A DNA stretch of 31,893 nt from DASPPM01 sp035604475. Its GTDB lineage: Bacteria; Pseudomonadota; Alphaproteobacteria; JACZXZ01. Position numbers and translations under genes: made by a program. The stretch spans positions 1 to 31,893 of the forward strand of contig DATNIJ010000006.1 in the NCBI GenBank assembly GCA_035604475.1, in the 5' to 3' direction. Below the pieces are notes generated by a model. That model searched no databases. It was not told the origin of the DNA and worked only from the letters and a program-made list of their open reading frames with translations. This document shows, piece after piece, positions 7,327-15,353 of this stretch (the first letter of the stretch is position 1; every line of letters starts with the position of its first letter).

Positions 7327-8484
7327 ATGGGCGAATGCATCGCACTCGTGGTGGCGGGAGGACGCGGCGCGCGCTTCGGCGGCGCGGTGCCGAAGCAATA
7401 TCGCCGGCTCGGCGGCCGCCCGCTCATCCGCCACTCGCTCGAGGCCTTTCGCCGCCACCCGGGCGTCCTTGCGGTGCGCGCGGTGATCCACCCGGACGAC
7501 CGCCTCCTTTACGACGAGGCGGTCGAGGGGCTCGAGCTGCTCGACCCCTGCCATGGCGGCAAGGAGCGCCAGGATTCGGTCCGCCTCGGGCTCGAGAGCC
7601 TGAGCGCCATCGCCCCCGAGCGCGTGCTCATCCACGACGCGGCCCGCCCCTTCATCGACCAGGCCACCATCGGGCGCGTGATCGCGGCCCTCGACGAGGC
7701 GCCGGCGGCGATTGCCGCCGTCCCCGTCAGCGACACGCTCAAACGCGGGAGCGACGGCCGCGTTCTTGGCACGCTTGAGCGCAGCGGCCTGTGGCGCGCC
7801 CAGACCCCGCAAGGCTTCAGCTTCGCCGCGATCCTCGGCGCCCACCGCGCCGCCGCCGGCGAGGCCTTGACCGACGATGCGGCGGTGGCGGAGCGCGCCG
7901 GGCTTGCGGTCAAGCTCGTGCCGGCGAGCGAGGAGAACTTCAAGGTGACGACGGAGGAGGACTTCCGGCGCGCCGAGCGCCTTTTCGCAAGCGTGAGCGA
8001 GCAGCGCGTCGCCACGGGCTTCGACGTGCACCGCTTCGGACCCGGCGACAAGGTCATGCTGTGCGGGCTGGCAGTTCCCCACAGCCAAGGCCTGGTTGGT
8101 CATTCGGATGCGGATGTGGGGCTGCATGCGCTGACCGATGCGCTCCTCGGTACCATCAGCGCCGGCGACATCGGCAGCCATTTCCCGCCCTCCGATCCGC
8201 AATGGAAGGGAGCGCCGTCCGTGCATTTCCTGAGCCACGCGGCGGCACTCCTCGCCGCGCGCGGGGCCGCCATCGTCAACGTCGACGTGACCATCATCTG
8301 CGAGCGGCCCAAGGTCGGCCCCCACCGCGCCGCCATGGCCGCGCGCCTCGCCGAGATTCTCGGCATCGCGGTCGAGCGGGTGAGCGTTAAAGCCACCACC
8401 ACCGACCGGCTCGGCTTCACCGGCCGCGGCGAAGGCATCTCGGCACAGGCGATCGCGACGGTCCGCCTGCCGCTAGAGTCGTGA
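7327..8484 (+). CDS. ispDF: Bifunctional IspD/IspF (MEP isoprenoid pathway)
   Basis: The 385-residue fusion catalyses two non-consecutive MEP steps: CTP-dependent formation of CDP-methylerythritol (IspD) and cyclisation to methylerythritol cyclodiphosphate (IspF). The IspD half (about 1-225) starts with the nucleotide-binding ALVVAGGRGARFGGAVPKQY and has HDAARPFI. The IspF half begins near residue 228 with TGFDVHRF (D233, H235) and GHSDADVGLHALTDALLG (H259, H267), which supply the zinc ligands, followed by GDIGSHFP. Its end KATTTDRLGFTGRGEGI is typical. Fused IspDF is characteristic of alphaproteobacteria and some epsilonproteobacteria. The stop (8482-8484) is 3 bases before the GTG of pgpA, so the two genes form one operon. 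Confidence 0.97.
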   Translation: MGECIALVVAGGRGARFGGAVPKQYRRLGGRPLIRHSLEAFRRHPGVLAVRAVIHPDDRLLYDEAVEGLELLDPCHGGKERQDSVRLGLESLSAIAPERVLIHDAARPFIDQATIGRVIAALDEAPAAIAAVPVSDTLKRGSDGRVLGTLERSGLWRAQTPQGFSFAAILGAHRAAAGEALTDDAAVAERAGLAVKLVPASEENFKVTTEEDFRRAERLFASVSEQRVATGFDVHRFGPGDKVMLCGLAVPHSQGLVGHSDADVGLHALTDALLGTISAGDIGSHFPPSDPQWKGAPSVHFLSHAAALLAARGAAIVNVDVTIICERPKVGPHRAAMAARLAEILGIAVERVSVKATTTDRLGFTGRGEGISAQAIATVRLPLES

Positions 8485-8487
8485 CCC

Positions 8488-9015
8488 GTGTCCGCGTTCC
8501 GCCTCGCTCGCCCTGCCCTTCCCTTCCGCCACCCGGCAACGCTTGTCGGCACTTGGTTCGGTGCGGGCCTTCTGCCAGTGGCACCCGGTAGCTGGGGCTC
8601 GCTCGCAGCCCTCCCCTTCGCTTGGCTGATGCTCGCTTGGGGCAGTCCGCGGCTTCTCTTCGTGGCGGCACTCCTCGCCTTCCTCCTCGGCTGGTGGGCG
8701 ACCGCCCATTACATGCGCCATACGGATGCCAAGGACCCGCAGGAGATCGTCGTCGACGAGGTCTCGGCGCAATGGCTGACGCTCGTCTTCGCGGATCCGG
8801 CCGTGTGGTGGCACTGGCTGCTCGGCTTTGCCCTCTTCCGCCTGTTCGACATCGCGAAGCCGTGGCCTGCGAATCACATCGACCGCGAGCGCTCGGCCCT
8901 GGCCGTGATGGCCGACGACACCGTAGCGGCCCTTTATGCCCTCATCACCTTCGCCGTCATCGTCCCTCTCTTCCCCATGATCGCCGCCGTGTGGAGAGCG
9001 CTCCATGGCTCTTGA
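8488..9015 (+). CDS. pgpA: Phosphatidylglycerophosphatase A
   Basis: The product has 175 residues with four or so hydrophobic helices and is an inner-membrane enzyme. PgpA dephosphorylates phosphatidylglycerophosphate to phosphatidylglycerol. Family signatures are GTWFGAGLLPVAPGSWGSLAALP near the N-terminus, then DPQEIVVDEVSAQWLTL with the conserved acidic residues, and FRLFDIAKPWPANHIDR followed by VMADDTVAAL. The start is GTG (8488-8490), 3 bases after ispDF, so translation is probably coupled. Its 3' end overlaps the cinA-type gene by 11 bases. The order ispDF-pgpA-cinA is typical of alphaproteobacteria. Confidence 0.95.
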   Translation: MSAFRLARPALPFRHPATLVGTWFGAGLLPVAPGSWGSLAALPFAWLMLAWGSPRLLFVAALLAFLLGWWATAHYMRHTDAKDPQEIVVDEVSAQWLTLVFADPAVWWHWLLGFALFRLFDIAKPWPANHIDRERSALAVMADDTVAALYALITFAVIVPLFPMIAAVWRALHGS

Positions 9016-9502
9016 GCAAGTCATCGCGGCGGCGAGCTCGGTATTGGCGGCGTGCCGGGCGCAGGCCCTCCGCCTGGTGACGGCCGAGTCCTGCACCGGC
9101 GGTCTCGTCGCCGCGGCCTTGACCGAGATCGCCGGCAGCTCGGACGTCGTCGAAGGCGGCTTCGTCACCTATTCCAACGCGATGAAGGAGGCGATGCTCG
9201 GCGTGCCGCACGAGCTCCTTGAGGCGCATGGTGCCGTGAGCGAGCCCGTCGCCCGCGCCATGGCAGAGGCGGCACTTATGCGCGCCGTGCGAGCCGATTT
9301 GAGCGTGGCCGTCACGGGAGTGGCCGGTCCGGGCGGAGGAAGTGCCGAGAAGCCCGTGGGCCTCGTGTTCATTGCAGCGGGGAGGCGCGGCGGCCCCCTC
9401 CTCTCTGAGCGCCGCGTCTTCGCGGGCGACCGGCGCGCTATTCGGGAGGCCGCGGTGCTGCGCGCGCTCGAGCTGCTCCTGCAACAAGCCGCGGGGACCT
9501 GA
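9005..9502 (+). CDS. pncC: CinA C-terminal domain protein, nicotinamide-nucleotide amidase (PncC)
   Basis: The product has 165 residues and consists of the CinA C-terminal domain alone, without the molybdopterin-binding N-terminal domain of full CinA. PncC converts nicotinamide mononucleotide to nicotinate mononucleotide in NAD recycling. Signatures are VTAESCTGGLVAAALTEIAGSS, GGFVTYSNAMKEAMLGV, VSEPVARAMAEAAL and VAVTGVAGPGGGSAEKPVG. The ATG overlaps the end of pgpA by 11 bases, indicating coupling. It is the last gene of the plus-strand group and converges with the GGDEF/EAL gene 31 bases on. Confidence 0.95.
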   Translation: MALEQVIAAASSVLAACRAQALRLVTAESCTGGLVAAALTEIAGSSDVVEGGFVTYSNAMKEAMLGVPHELLEAHGAVSEPVARAMAEAALMRAVRADLSVAVTGVAGPGGGSAEKPVGLVFIAAGRRGGPLLSERRVFAGDRRAIREAAVLRALELLLQQAAGT

Positions 9503-9517
9503 GGATTGGGCGCCTGC

Positions 9518-9531
9518 CCCCGCGCTCGGGG
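9518..9531. terminator. Small hairpin in the 31-base convergent gap (weak terminator candidate)
   Basis: CCCCG (9518-9522) and CGGGG (9527-9531) form a 5-bp stem with a 4-base loop between the convergent pncC and GGDEF/EAL genes. No T-run follows on either strand, so support comes mainly from the position. Confidence 0.25.
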
Positions 9532-9533
9532 TC

Positions 9534-12080
9534 TTACGGCGAATTGTCGGACGGCCTCAGTATGCCCCGCCGCAGCATCGGCAGGAAGGCGTCGGCCGGC
9601 ACGGGCTCGTGGAAAATAAAACCCTGGAGCGCGTCGCACTGAAGGGCCTGCAAATAAGTGAGTTGCCGGTGCGTCTCCACACCTACGGCGACGGTGTCCT
9701 TGTTCATCGCGTGCGACATCGAGATCATGGCCTGGACCAATGCGCCGTGGGCCTGGTCGGCGGTCATGCGCGAAATGAACAGTCGTGCGATCTTGATCGT
9801 ATCGAAGGGCAGGAGTGCGAGCTGGCCCAGCACCGAATGCTCAACCCCGAAGTCGTCAATGGCAAACTGCAGCCCGGCCTCGGCCAGCTCCTTCATCACG
9901 CGGCTGGCGATCGCGACATTGCGGGCGATGGTACTCTCCGTCAACTCGAGCCTGAGGCTGCCGGGGGCCAAGCCCGTCTCGCCGAGGATCGCGAGAACGG
10001 TGCGCGCGAGGTCCTCCTGCAGGAGCTGCCAGCCCGAGAGGTTCACCGAGATGCGGAAATCCGCGACTCCGGCATCATGCCATAGGCGCGTCTGGGCGCA
10101 GGCTTGCCTGAGCACGAAATCGCCCAGCGGGGCGATCAGACCGGTCTCCTCGGCGATCGCGATGAATTCTCCCGGCAGCACGAGGCCCCGCACGGGATGC
10201 CTCCAGCGGACGAGCGCCTCCGCCCCGATGATGCGCAAGCTCCGCGTATCGACTTGCGGCTGATAGAAGAGCGCGAACTCCTGCCTCTCGATGGCACCCC
10301 GCAGCTCCGCCTCGAGGCTTTGTCGCAGCACGGCACTTTCCGTCATGCGGATATCGTAGAAGCGGTACTGTTGACCGGGATTGGCCTTGGCCTCGTTCAA
10401 GGCGGTGGCGGCGTTGCGGATGAGCGTCTCGCTCCTGTCGCCGTCTTCCGGGCCGATGCTCACCCCCAGCGCCAACTTGAGCGGGACCTCGTTGCCATCG
10501 ACCTCGAGCTTTCCCTCGAGGGCTTGAACGATCTTGCTGGCGGGATTTCTCGCATCTTCCCCTCGCGTGAGCCCGGTCAAGAGGACGAAGAAGCGGTCGC
10601 CTCCGACGTACGCGGCCGTGTCCTCCATGCGCAGCATATTGCGCAGGCGCCTGCCCGCTTCCTTGATGGCGCCGTCCGCCACCGTCATTCCCCGGCTGTC
10701 CCTCAAATCCTGGAGCGAGACCAGCTCCAGGCAAATGACCGCGACGGCACCCTTGGCGCGCTTGGCGAGCGGGAGCGCCTGCGCCAAGCGATCCTCGAAC
10801 AGGGTTTGATTCGGCAGTCCCGTGAGCTGATCGTAATAGGCAAGGCGATCCCGGTGCGCTTCGGCGTCCTTGAGCTCCGTGATGTCGAGCGCGATGCCGT
10901 CCCACTGGACGTCGCCATTGTCGAGCTTGCGCGGCCGCGACAAGGTTCTCAGCCAGCGCGTCTGGCCGTCCGGGGTGAAGAGGCGCAACTCGACCACCAT
11001 GGGCGACAGCTCCTTGGCCGAATGCGCGAGGGCATCCCTGAACCGCCCGCGGTCGTCGGGATGGATGGAGCGAACGAAATGCGCGCCGTCGCGAAGCATC
11101 TCCGCCGGATCGATGCCATAGAGATCCCACATGCGGGGGCTGACGTAGGTGTAGGTGAAGCTCCCATCGGGCCTGAGGACGCGCCGGTAAATCGCGCCGG
11201 GAACGTTTTCCGCGATGCTGAGAAGCTGCTCCTCTTTCTCGCGCCGCGCCGCCTCGGCGCGCTTGAGCGCGGTCACGTCGATGCGAACGCCGGCCGTGCC
11301 GCCGTTGCTCATGCGACGCTCGGAAATCACCAGGAACGTCCCATTACTCAGCGGTTGCTCGACGAAGTCCTTGGGATCGCGGTGCCGTGCCAGGCGCTGC
11401 GCGATCCATTCCTCCTCGCGGCCCGGCGCATCGGCATAGATGCCCTTTGCGACACCTGCGCGGAGGATGTCCTCGAAGCGGGCGCCGGGCACGAAGAGTT
11501 CGGCGAGCCCGGGATGCAGCCGCTTGTGCACCGCGTTGCACATGACGAAGCGGTCATCGCGGTCATAGATCGCGAAGCCGTCCGAGACGCTTTCGATGGC
11601 GTCGCGCAGCAGTGCCTCGGCCTCTTCCGCGCGGCGCAGCGCATCGACGACAGCGGTCTCGTCGCTCGCCGTTCCGCGATAGCCGCGGAAGGCCCCGTTA
11701 AGGTCGAAGACCGGCGTGCCGCTGACGGAAAAATGCATGCGGCGGCCGAGCACCGTCACGAAGGAATAACGGAAGCGGTGAAAAGGCCGATGGGCGTCCA
11801 AATCGGATTTGTGCCGGCGCCAAAGCTCGTCCGTTTGGGGATCGCCGCCGGCGAGCTGCCATCGCGTCTTGCCGAGAACGTCCGAGGGATGAATGCCGGC
11901 GGCCTCGTTCCTCTCCCCCGCGATAGAGGTAAAGCGATGCCGCGCATCGCTCTGCCACAGCCAGTCGGCGGCGGCGGCGGCAAAGTCCCGGAAGCGCTGC
12001 TCGCTCTCCGCGAGCGCGGCACTCCGCTCGGCGAGCAGGCGCTCGAGCGTATCGTCTTTTTGGCGGAAGCGCCCGAACAT
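9534..12080 (-). CDS. PAS-GGDEF-EAL signalling protein with degenerate GGDEF site
   Basis: The product has 848 residues and no membrane helix. Three PAS-type regions lie at about 30-145, 155-270 and 285-405, each ending in a segment such as ALDITELKDAE. The GGDEF domain (about 410-575) has YDQLTGLPNQTLF, but its active-site loop reads GGDRF (493-497) and the DxDxFK region is LELVSLQDL, so diguanylate cyclase activity is unlikely. An inhibitory-type RxxD (484-487) is kept five residues before it. The EAL domain (about 585-835) keeps EAL (621-623), N680, E712, D742/D743, K763 and E802, but the aspartate normally in KID is alanine (A765). It is probably a c-di-GMP phosphodiesterase, possibly tuned by its GGDEF domain, or only a receptor. 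The ATG at 12080 starts MFGRFRQKDD; a GTG at 12119 is the alternative. Confidence 0.9.
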   Translation of the reverse strand: MFGRFRQKDDTLERLLAERSAALAESEQRFRDFAAAAADWLWQSDARHRFTSIAGERNEAAGIHPSDVLGKTRWQLAGGDPQTDELWRRHKSDLDAHRPFHRFRYSFVTVLGRRMHFSVSGTPVFDLNGAFRGYRGTASDETAVVDALRRAEEAEALLRDAIESVSDGFAIYDRDDRFVMCNAVHKRLHPGLAELFVPGARFEDILRAGVAKGIYADAPGREEEWIAQRLARHRDPKDFVEQPLSNGTFLVISERRMSNGGTAGVRIDVTALKRAEAARREKEEQLLSIAENVPGAIYRRVLRPDGSFTYTYVSPRMWDLYGIDPAEMLRDGAHFVRSIHPDDRGRFRDALAHSAKELSPMVVELRLFTPDGQTRWLRTLSRPRKLDNGDVQWDGIALDITELKDAEAHRDRLAYYDQLTGLPNQTLFEDRLAQALPLAKRAKGAVAVICLELVSLQDLRDSRGMTVADGAIKEAGRRLRNMLRMEDTAAYVGGDRFFVLLTGLTRGEDARNPASKIVQALEGKLEVDGNEVPLKLALGVSIGPEDGDRSETLIRNAATALNEAKANPGQQYRFYDIRMTESAVLRQSLEAELRGAIERQEFALFYQPQVDTRSLRIIGAEALVRWRHPVRGLVLPGEFIAIAEETGLIAPLGDFVLRQACAQTRLWHDAGVADFRISVNLSGWQLLQEDLARTVLAILGETGLAPGSLRLELTESTIARNVAIASRVMKELAEAGLQFAIDDFGVEHSVLGQLALLPFDTIKIARLFISRMTADQAHGALVQAMISMSHAMNKDTVAVGVETHRQLTYLQALQCDALQGFIFHEPVPADAFLPMLRRGILRPSDNSP

Positions 12081-12235
12081 GACTGACCGCAGGTAGTGGG
12101 TCTGGACGCAGGGTGCCACAACACAAGCGAGGAATCCATCCGCCCGATCAATGACGTAGTCGGAAAGCGACGGTATTTGAGCTAATTACGCCATTAGCGG
12201 CTGCAGGCGCGCGCGACGCATCGGAGCTTGGCCCG

Positions 12236-12685
12236 TCAGCCCTTCTCCCGTGCCCCGCCATAGAGCGTCCGCGCGCGTTCCTCGAAGGCGCGGACCATCC
12301 GCCGTACCGCCTCGTTGAAGAGGAGCGTCATCGCCTTTTGCAGGACACGCGAGTGGAACTCGAAGTCGACGTAGAAATCGAGGACGCAGGTGCCGTCCGG
12401 CCGGCGCTCGAAGATCCAGTGATTGTTGAGATACTTGAACGGCCCCTCGTGATAGGTGACATCGATGCGATCGGGTTGCTTCAGCACCACGCGCGAGGTG
12501 AAGCGCTCGCGGATCATTTTCCAGCCGATCACGAGGTCGGCGACGATCACGTCGCCCTCGCGCCTGCGGATGCGCGCGGCACGGCACCAGGGCAGGAACT
12601 CCGGGTAGCGCTCGATGTCGGCGACGAGGGCGAAGAGCTGATCCTGCCGATAGGGCAGATGGCGCCGCTCGGCATGGGTCGGCAT
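12236..12685 (-). CDS. COQ10/RatA-family START-like protein
   Basis: The product has 149 residues. It is a START/polyketide-cyclase-like fold of the COQ10/RatA family. COQ10 proteins bind ubiquinone and support respiration; E. coli RatA was described as a ribosome-associated toxin. Family features are RHLPYRQDQLFALVADIERYPEFLPWCRAARI at the N-terminus, then YHEGPFKYLNNHWIFE, and LFNEAVRRMVRAFEERA in the C-terminal helix. In alphaproteobacteria this gene commonly sits beside lipA, as here: it follows lipA on the same strand with a 17-base gap. No antitoxin-like partner is adjacent, so a ubiquinone-related role is more likely than toxicity. Confidence 0.9.
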   Translation of the reverse strand: MPTHAERRHLPYRQDQLFALVADIERYPEFLPWCRAARIRRREGDVIVADLVIGWKMIRERFTSRVVLKQPDRIDVTYHEGPFKYLNNHWIFERRPDGTCVLDFYVDFEFHSRVLQKAMTLLFNEAVRRMVRAFEERARTLYGGAREKG

Positions 12686-12702
12686 TGCCCGCCCGCCCGC
12701 GC

Positions 12703-13647
12703 TTAGCGAGAGGCGAGCAAGCGATCGCGCGCCTGGCGCAAGCGGATGAAGCCGTCGCCCGCGTGATAGGAGGAGCGCGTGAGCGGCGAACTCGCCACCA
12801 TGAGGAAGCCCTTGCCGAGCGCCATCGCATTCAAGGCCGCGAACTCCTCCGGCGCGAGGAAGCGGGCGATCGGCGCGTGCTTGGGGGTCGGCTGCAGATA
12901 TTGGCCGATGGTGAGAAAATCCACCTCGGCGCTACGCAGATCGTCCATCACCTGATGGACCTCCTCCCTGCTCTCGCCGAGGCCCACCATGAGGCCCGAC
13001 TTGGTGAACATGGCGGGGGCGAGCTCCTTGACGTGCTGCAGGAGGCGCAAGGAGGCAAAGTAGCGCGCACCCGGCCGGATCGCGGGATAGAGCCGCGGCA
13101 CGGTCTCGAGGTTGTGGTTGTAAACGTCGGGTTTGGCCGCGACCACGATCTCGGCGGCTCCCGCCTTCCTCAAGAAATCGGGGGTCAGGACCTCGATGGT
13201 GGTGCCGGGTGCGGCCTCGTGGATGGCATGGATCGTTGCGGCGAAGTGCCCGGCCCCGCCGTCGGGCAAGTCGTCGCGGTCGACCGAGGTGACCACGATG
13301 TGGGAGAGGCCGAGTGCGGCGACCGCCTCGCCGACATGGGCGGGCTCGTGCGGGTCGAGCCCGTCCGGAAGCCCGGTCGCCACGTTGCAGAAGGCGCAAG
13401 CGCGCGTGCACACGCTGCCGAGGATCATCACGGTGGCGTGGCGCTTGGCCCAGCATTCGCCGATGTTGGGGCAGGCAGCCTCCTCGCACACCGTGTTGAG
13501 ACGGTGCTCGCGCATGAGCCTGCGCGTCTCGTGGTACTCGCGGGAGACCGGCGCCTTGACGCGGATCCACGCCGGCTTGCGCGGAATGGGATGGTCGGGC
13601 CGGTTGACCTTCTCGGGGTGGCGCGGGCGGGGGGCCTCGACCGTCAT
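12703..13647 (-). CDS. lipA: Lipoyl synthase
   Basis: The product has 314 residues. LipA is a radical-SAM enzyme that inserts two sulfurs into protein-bound octanoyl groups. The N-terminal auxiliary cluster motif has C54, C59 and C65 (CEEAACPNIGECW). The radical-SAM motif has C80, C84 and C87 (CTRACAFC). The C-terminus carries the RSSY motif (LTRSSYHAGD) whose serine binds the auxiliary cluster. The product modifies the lipoyl domains of the pyruvate dehydrogenase proteins encoded just upstream, which fits the shared operon. Its ATG is 3 bases after the stop of the small gene at 13651. Confidence 0.98.
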   Translation of the reverse strand: MTVEAPRPRHPEKVNRPDHPIPRKPAWIRVKAPVSREYHETRRLMREHRLNTVCEEAACPNIGECWAKRHATVMILGSVCTRACAFCNVATGLPDGLDPHEPAHVGEAVAALGLSHIVVTSVDRDDLPDGGAGHFAATIHAIHEAAPGTTIEVLTPDFLRKAGAAEIVVAAKPDVYNHNLETVPRLYPAIRPGARYFASLRLLQHVKELAPAMFTKSGLMVGLGESREEVHQVMDDLRSAEVDFLTIGQYLQPTPKHAPIARFLAPEEFAALNAMALGKGFLMVASSPLTRSSYHAGDGFIRLRQARDRLLASR

Positions 13648-13650
13648 GAG

Positions 13651-13908
13651 CTATGCGCCTCGCAGCGTCACGCGGCCGAAGATCTTGCGCGCGCGCAGGT
13701 CCGCCTCGACGTCTTCCACGAGCTTATCGCAGGCAGCTTGGTTGTAGCCGGGCCGGGCCGCATCGAGGACCAGGCTGGTCTCGACCACGGTGACCACATC
13801 CCAGCTGCCGTCCGCATTGGGCTGGAGGGCCGTGAAAATGCGCTTGACGGAGGCGTTGCCCCTGAGGCCCGCCTCCTCCATCGCCACGCTCGGAACAATG
13901 ATTTTCAC
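13651..13908 (-). CDS. Unrecognised 85-residue protein between lpd and lipA
   Basis: The product has 85 residues, with a GTG start (13906-13908). A GGTGAG stretch lies a few bases upstream. Its stop is 3 bases before the lipA ATG, and 29 bases separate it from lpd, so it is embedded in the lipoate/pyruvate dehydrogenase operon. The sequence looks like a small folded alpha/beta protein: two strands (RIFTALQP, SWDVVTVVETSLVLDA), a helix (NQAACDKLVEDVEADLRARKIFG) and a final strand RVTLRGA. There is one cysteine, no membrane segment, no metal motif and no signal peptide. I do not recognise the family. Codon use resembles the neighbours, and the tight spacing favours a real gene. Confidence 0.7.
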   Translation of the reverse strand: MKIIVPSVAMEEAGLRGNASVKRIFTALQPNADGSWDVVTVVETSLVLDAARPGYNQAACDKLVEDVEADLRARKIFGRVTLRGA

Positions 13909-13937
13909 GCTCTCACCCGCATCGCCGGACCGACCGT

Positions 13938-15344
13938 CTAGAAGTGGATCGCGCGGCCGTAGGCGTCAAGCACCGCCTCGTGCATCATTTCGCTCAAGGT
14001 GGGGTGCGGGAAGACGGCGCGAATGAGCTCGGCCTCGGTCGATTCGAGCGTCTTGGCGATGCCGTAGCCCTGGATGAGCTCGGTCACCTCGGCGCCGATC
14101 ATGTGCGCGCCCAGGAGCTCGCCCGTCTTGGCGTCGAACACGGTCTTGACCATGCCCTCGGTCTCGCCGAGTGCGATCGCCTTGCCGTTGCCCACGAAGG
14201 GGAAATGGCCGACCTTGACTTGATGGCCCTTGGCCTTGGCCGCCGTTTCGGTCAGTCCCACGCTTGCCACTTGCGGCATGCAGTAGGTACAGCCCGGCAC
14301 GTTCGTGACATCGAGCGGATGCACGTCATTGAGGCCGGCGATCTTCTCGACGCAAATAACGCCCTCGTGGCTCGCCTTGTGCGCGAGCCAAGGCGGTCCC
14401 ACCAGATCGCCGATCGCGTAGACCCCTGGCTCGCCGGTCTCGAGCCACTCGTTCACCACCACATGCGTCTTCTCGACCTTCACCTTGGTGCCTTCGAGCC
14501 CGATGTTCTCCACGTTGCCCGCGATGCCGATGGCGAGGATGACGCGCTCGAAGGTGGCTTCGCTCGTCTTGCCGCCCGCCTCGATCGTGGCGGTGACGCT
14601 TCCCGCTCCCTTCTTGAGCGCCGTGACGGAAGCGCTCGTGTGGATCTTCATCCCTTGCTTCTCGAAAGCCTTCTGCGCAAAAGCGGAGATCTCCTCGTCC
14701 TCCACGGGCAGGATGCGCGGCAGCACCTCGACCACCGTGACCTCGGCACCGAGGGTGCGATAGAAGCTCGCGAACTCGATGCCGATGGCGCCCGAGCCGA
14801 TGACGAGGAGCGATTTCGGCAGCGCCGGCGGCACCATCGCCTCCTTGTAGGTCCACACCAGCTTGCCGTCGGGCTCGAGGCCGGGCAGTGCCCTCGCCCG
14901 CGCCCCCGTCGCGAGAACGATATGCTTGGCCGCAAGCTCGGCCCCTACCTTGCCGTCCTTCGTTACCGCCAGCTTGCCCGCACCGGCGAGCTTGCCGTGG
15001 CCATCGAAGACGCGGACCTTGTTCTTGTTAAGCAGAAACTTGACCCCGTTCGAGAGGCGGGCCGCCACCTTGCGCGAGCGCTCGACGATCTTCTTGGCGT
15101 CATAGGCGACGTTTTGCGCACTCAGGCCGAACTCCTCGGCATGCTTCATGAGGTGATAGACCTCGGCCGAGCGCAAAAGGGCCTTGGTCGGGATGCAGCC
15201 CCAATTGAGGCAGATGCCGCCCAAATGCTCGCGCTCGACGACGGCCGCCTTCATGCCGAGCTGGGCCGCGCGGATGGCGGCGACATAGCCCCCCGGGCCG
15301 CCGCCCACGACGATGATGTCGAAGGAAGTAGAAGGGTCAGCCAT
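13938..15344 (-). CDS. lpdA: Dihydrolipoyl dehydrogenase (E3)
   Basis: The product has 468 residues, the usual length. E3 is the FAD enzyme that reoxidises dihydrolipoyl groups with NAD+. The FAD-binding motif is VVGGGPGGYVAAIRAAQLG (12-30). The redox disulfide is C45/C50 in GGICLNWGCIPTK. The NAD-binding segment is SLLVIGSGAIGIEFASFY. The second FAD segment is VYAIGDLVG, and the C-terminal catalytic histidine/glutamate lies in FPHPTLSEMMHEA. It follows pdhC by 9 bases, so it is dedicated to this pyruvate dehydrogenase, though E3 may also serve the 2-oxoglutarate complex. Confidence 0.97.
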   Translation of the reverse strand: MADPSTSFDIIVVGGGPGGYVAAIRAAQLGMKAAVVEREHLGGICLNWGCIPTKALLRSAEVYHLMKHAEEFGLSAQNVAYDAKKIVERSRKVAARLSNGVKFLLNKNKVRVFDGHGKLAGAGKLAVTKDGKVGAELAAKHIVLATGARARALPGLEPDGKLVWTYKEAMVPPALPKSLLVIGSGAIGIEFASFYRTLGAEVTVVEVLPRILPVEDEEISAFAQKAFEKQGMKIHTSASVTALKKGAGSVTATIEAGGKTSEATFERVILAIGIAGNVENIGLEGTKVKVEKTHVVVNEWLETGEPGVYAIGDLVGPPWLAHKASHEGVICVEKIAGLNDVHPLDVTNVPGCTYCMPQVASVGLTETAAKAKGHQVKVGHFPFVGNGKAIALGETEGMVKTVFDAKTGELLGAHMIGAEVTELIQGYGIAKTLESTEAELIRAVFPHPTLSEMMHEAVLDAYGRAIHF

Positions 15345-15353
15345 GACTCGTCC

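Noticed and set aside
10104..12086. Long plus-strand open frame of about 660 codons antisense to the GGDEF/EAL gene
   Set aside because: It mirrors a clearly coding minus-strand gene with domain motifs. Its own product is arginine/alanine/leucine-rich without any domain, as expected of an antisense frame in GC-rich DNA.
12181..12198. GCTAAT / ATTAGC hairpin after the COQ10-like gene as a terminator
   Set aside because: The stem is only 6 bp and AT-rich with no T-run; too weak to list.
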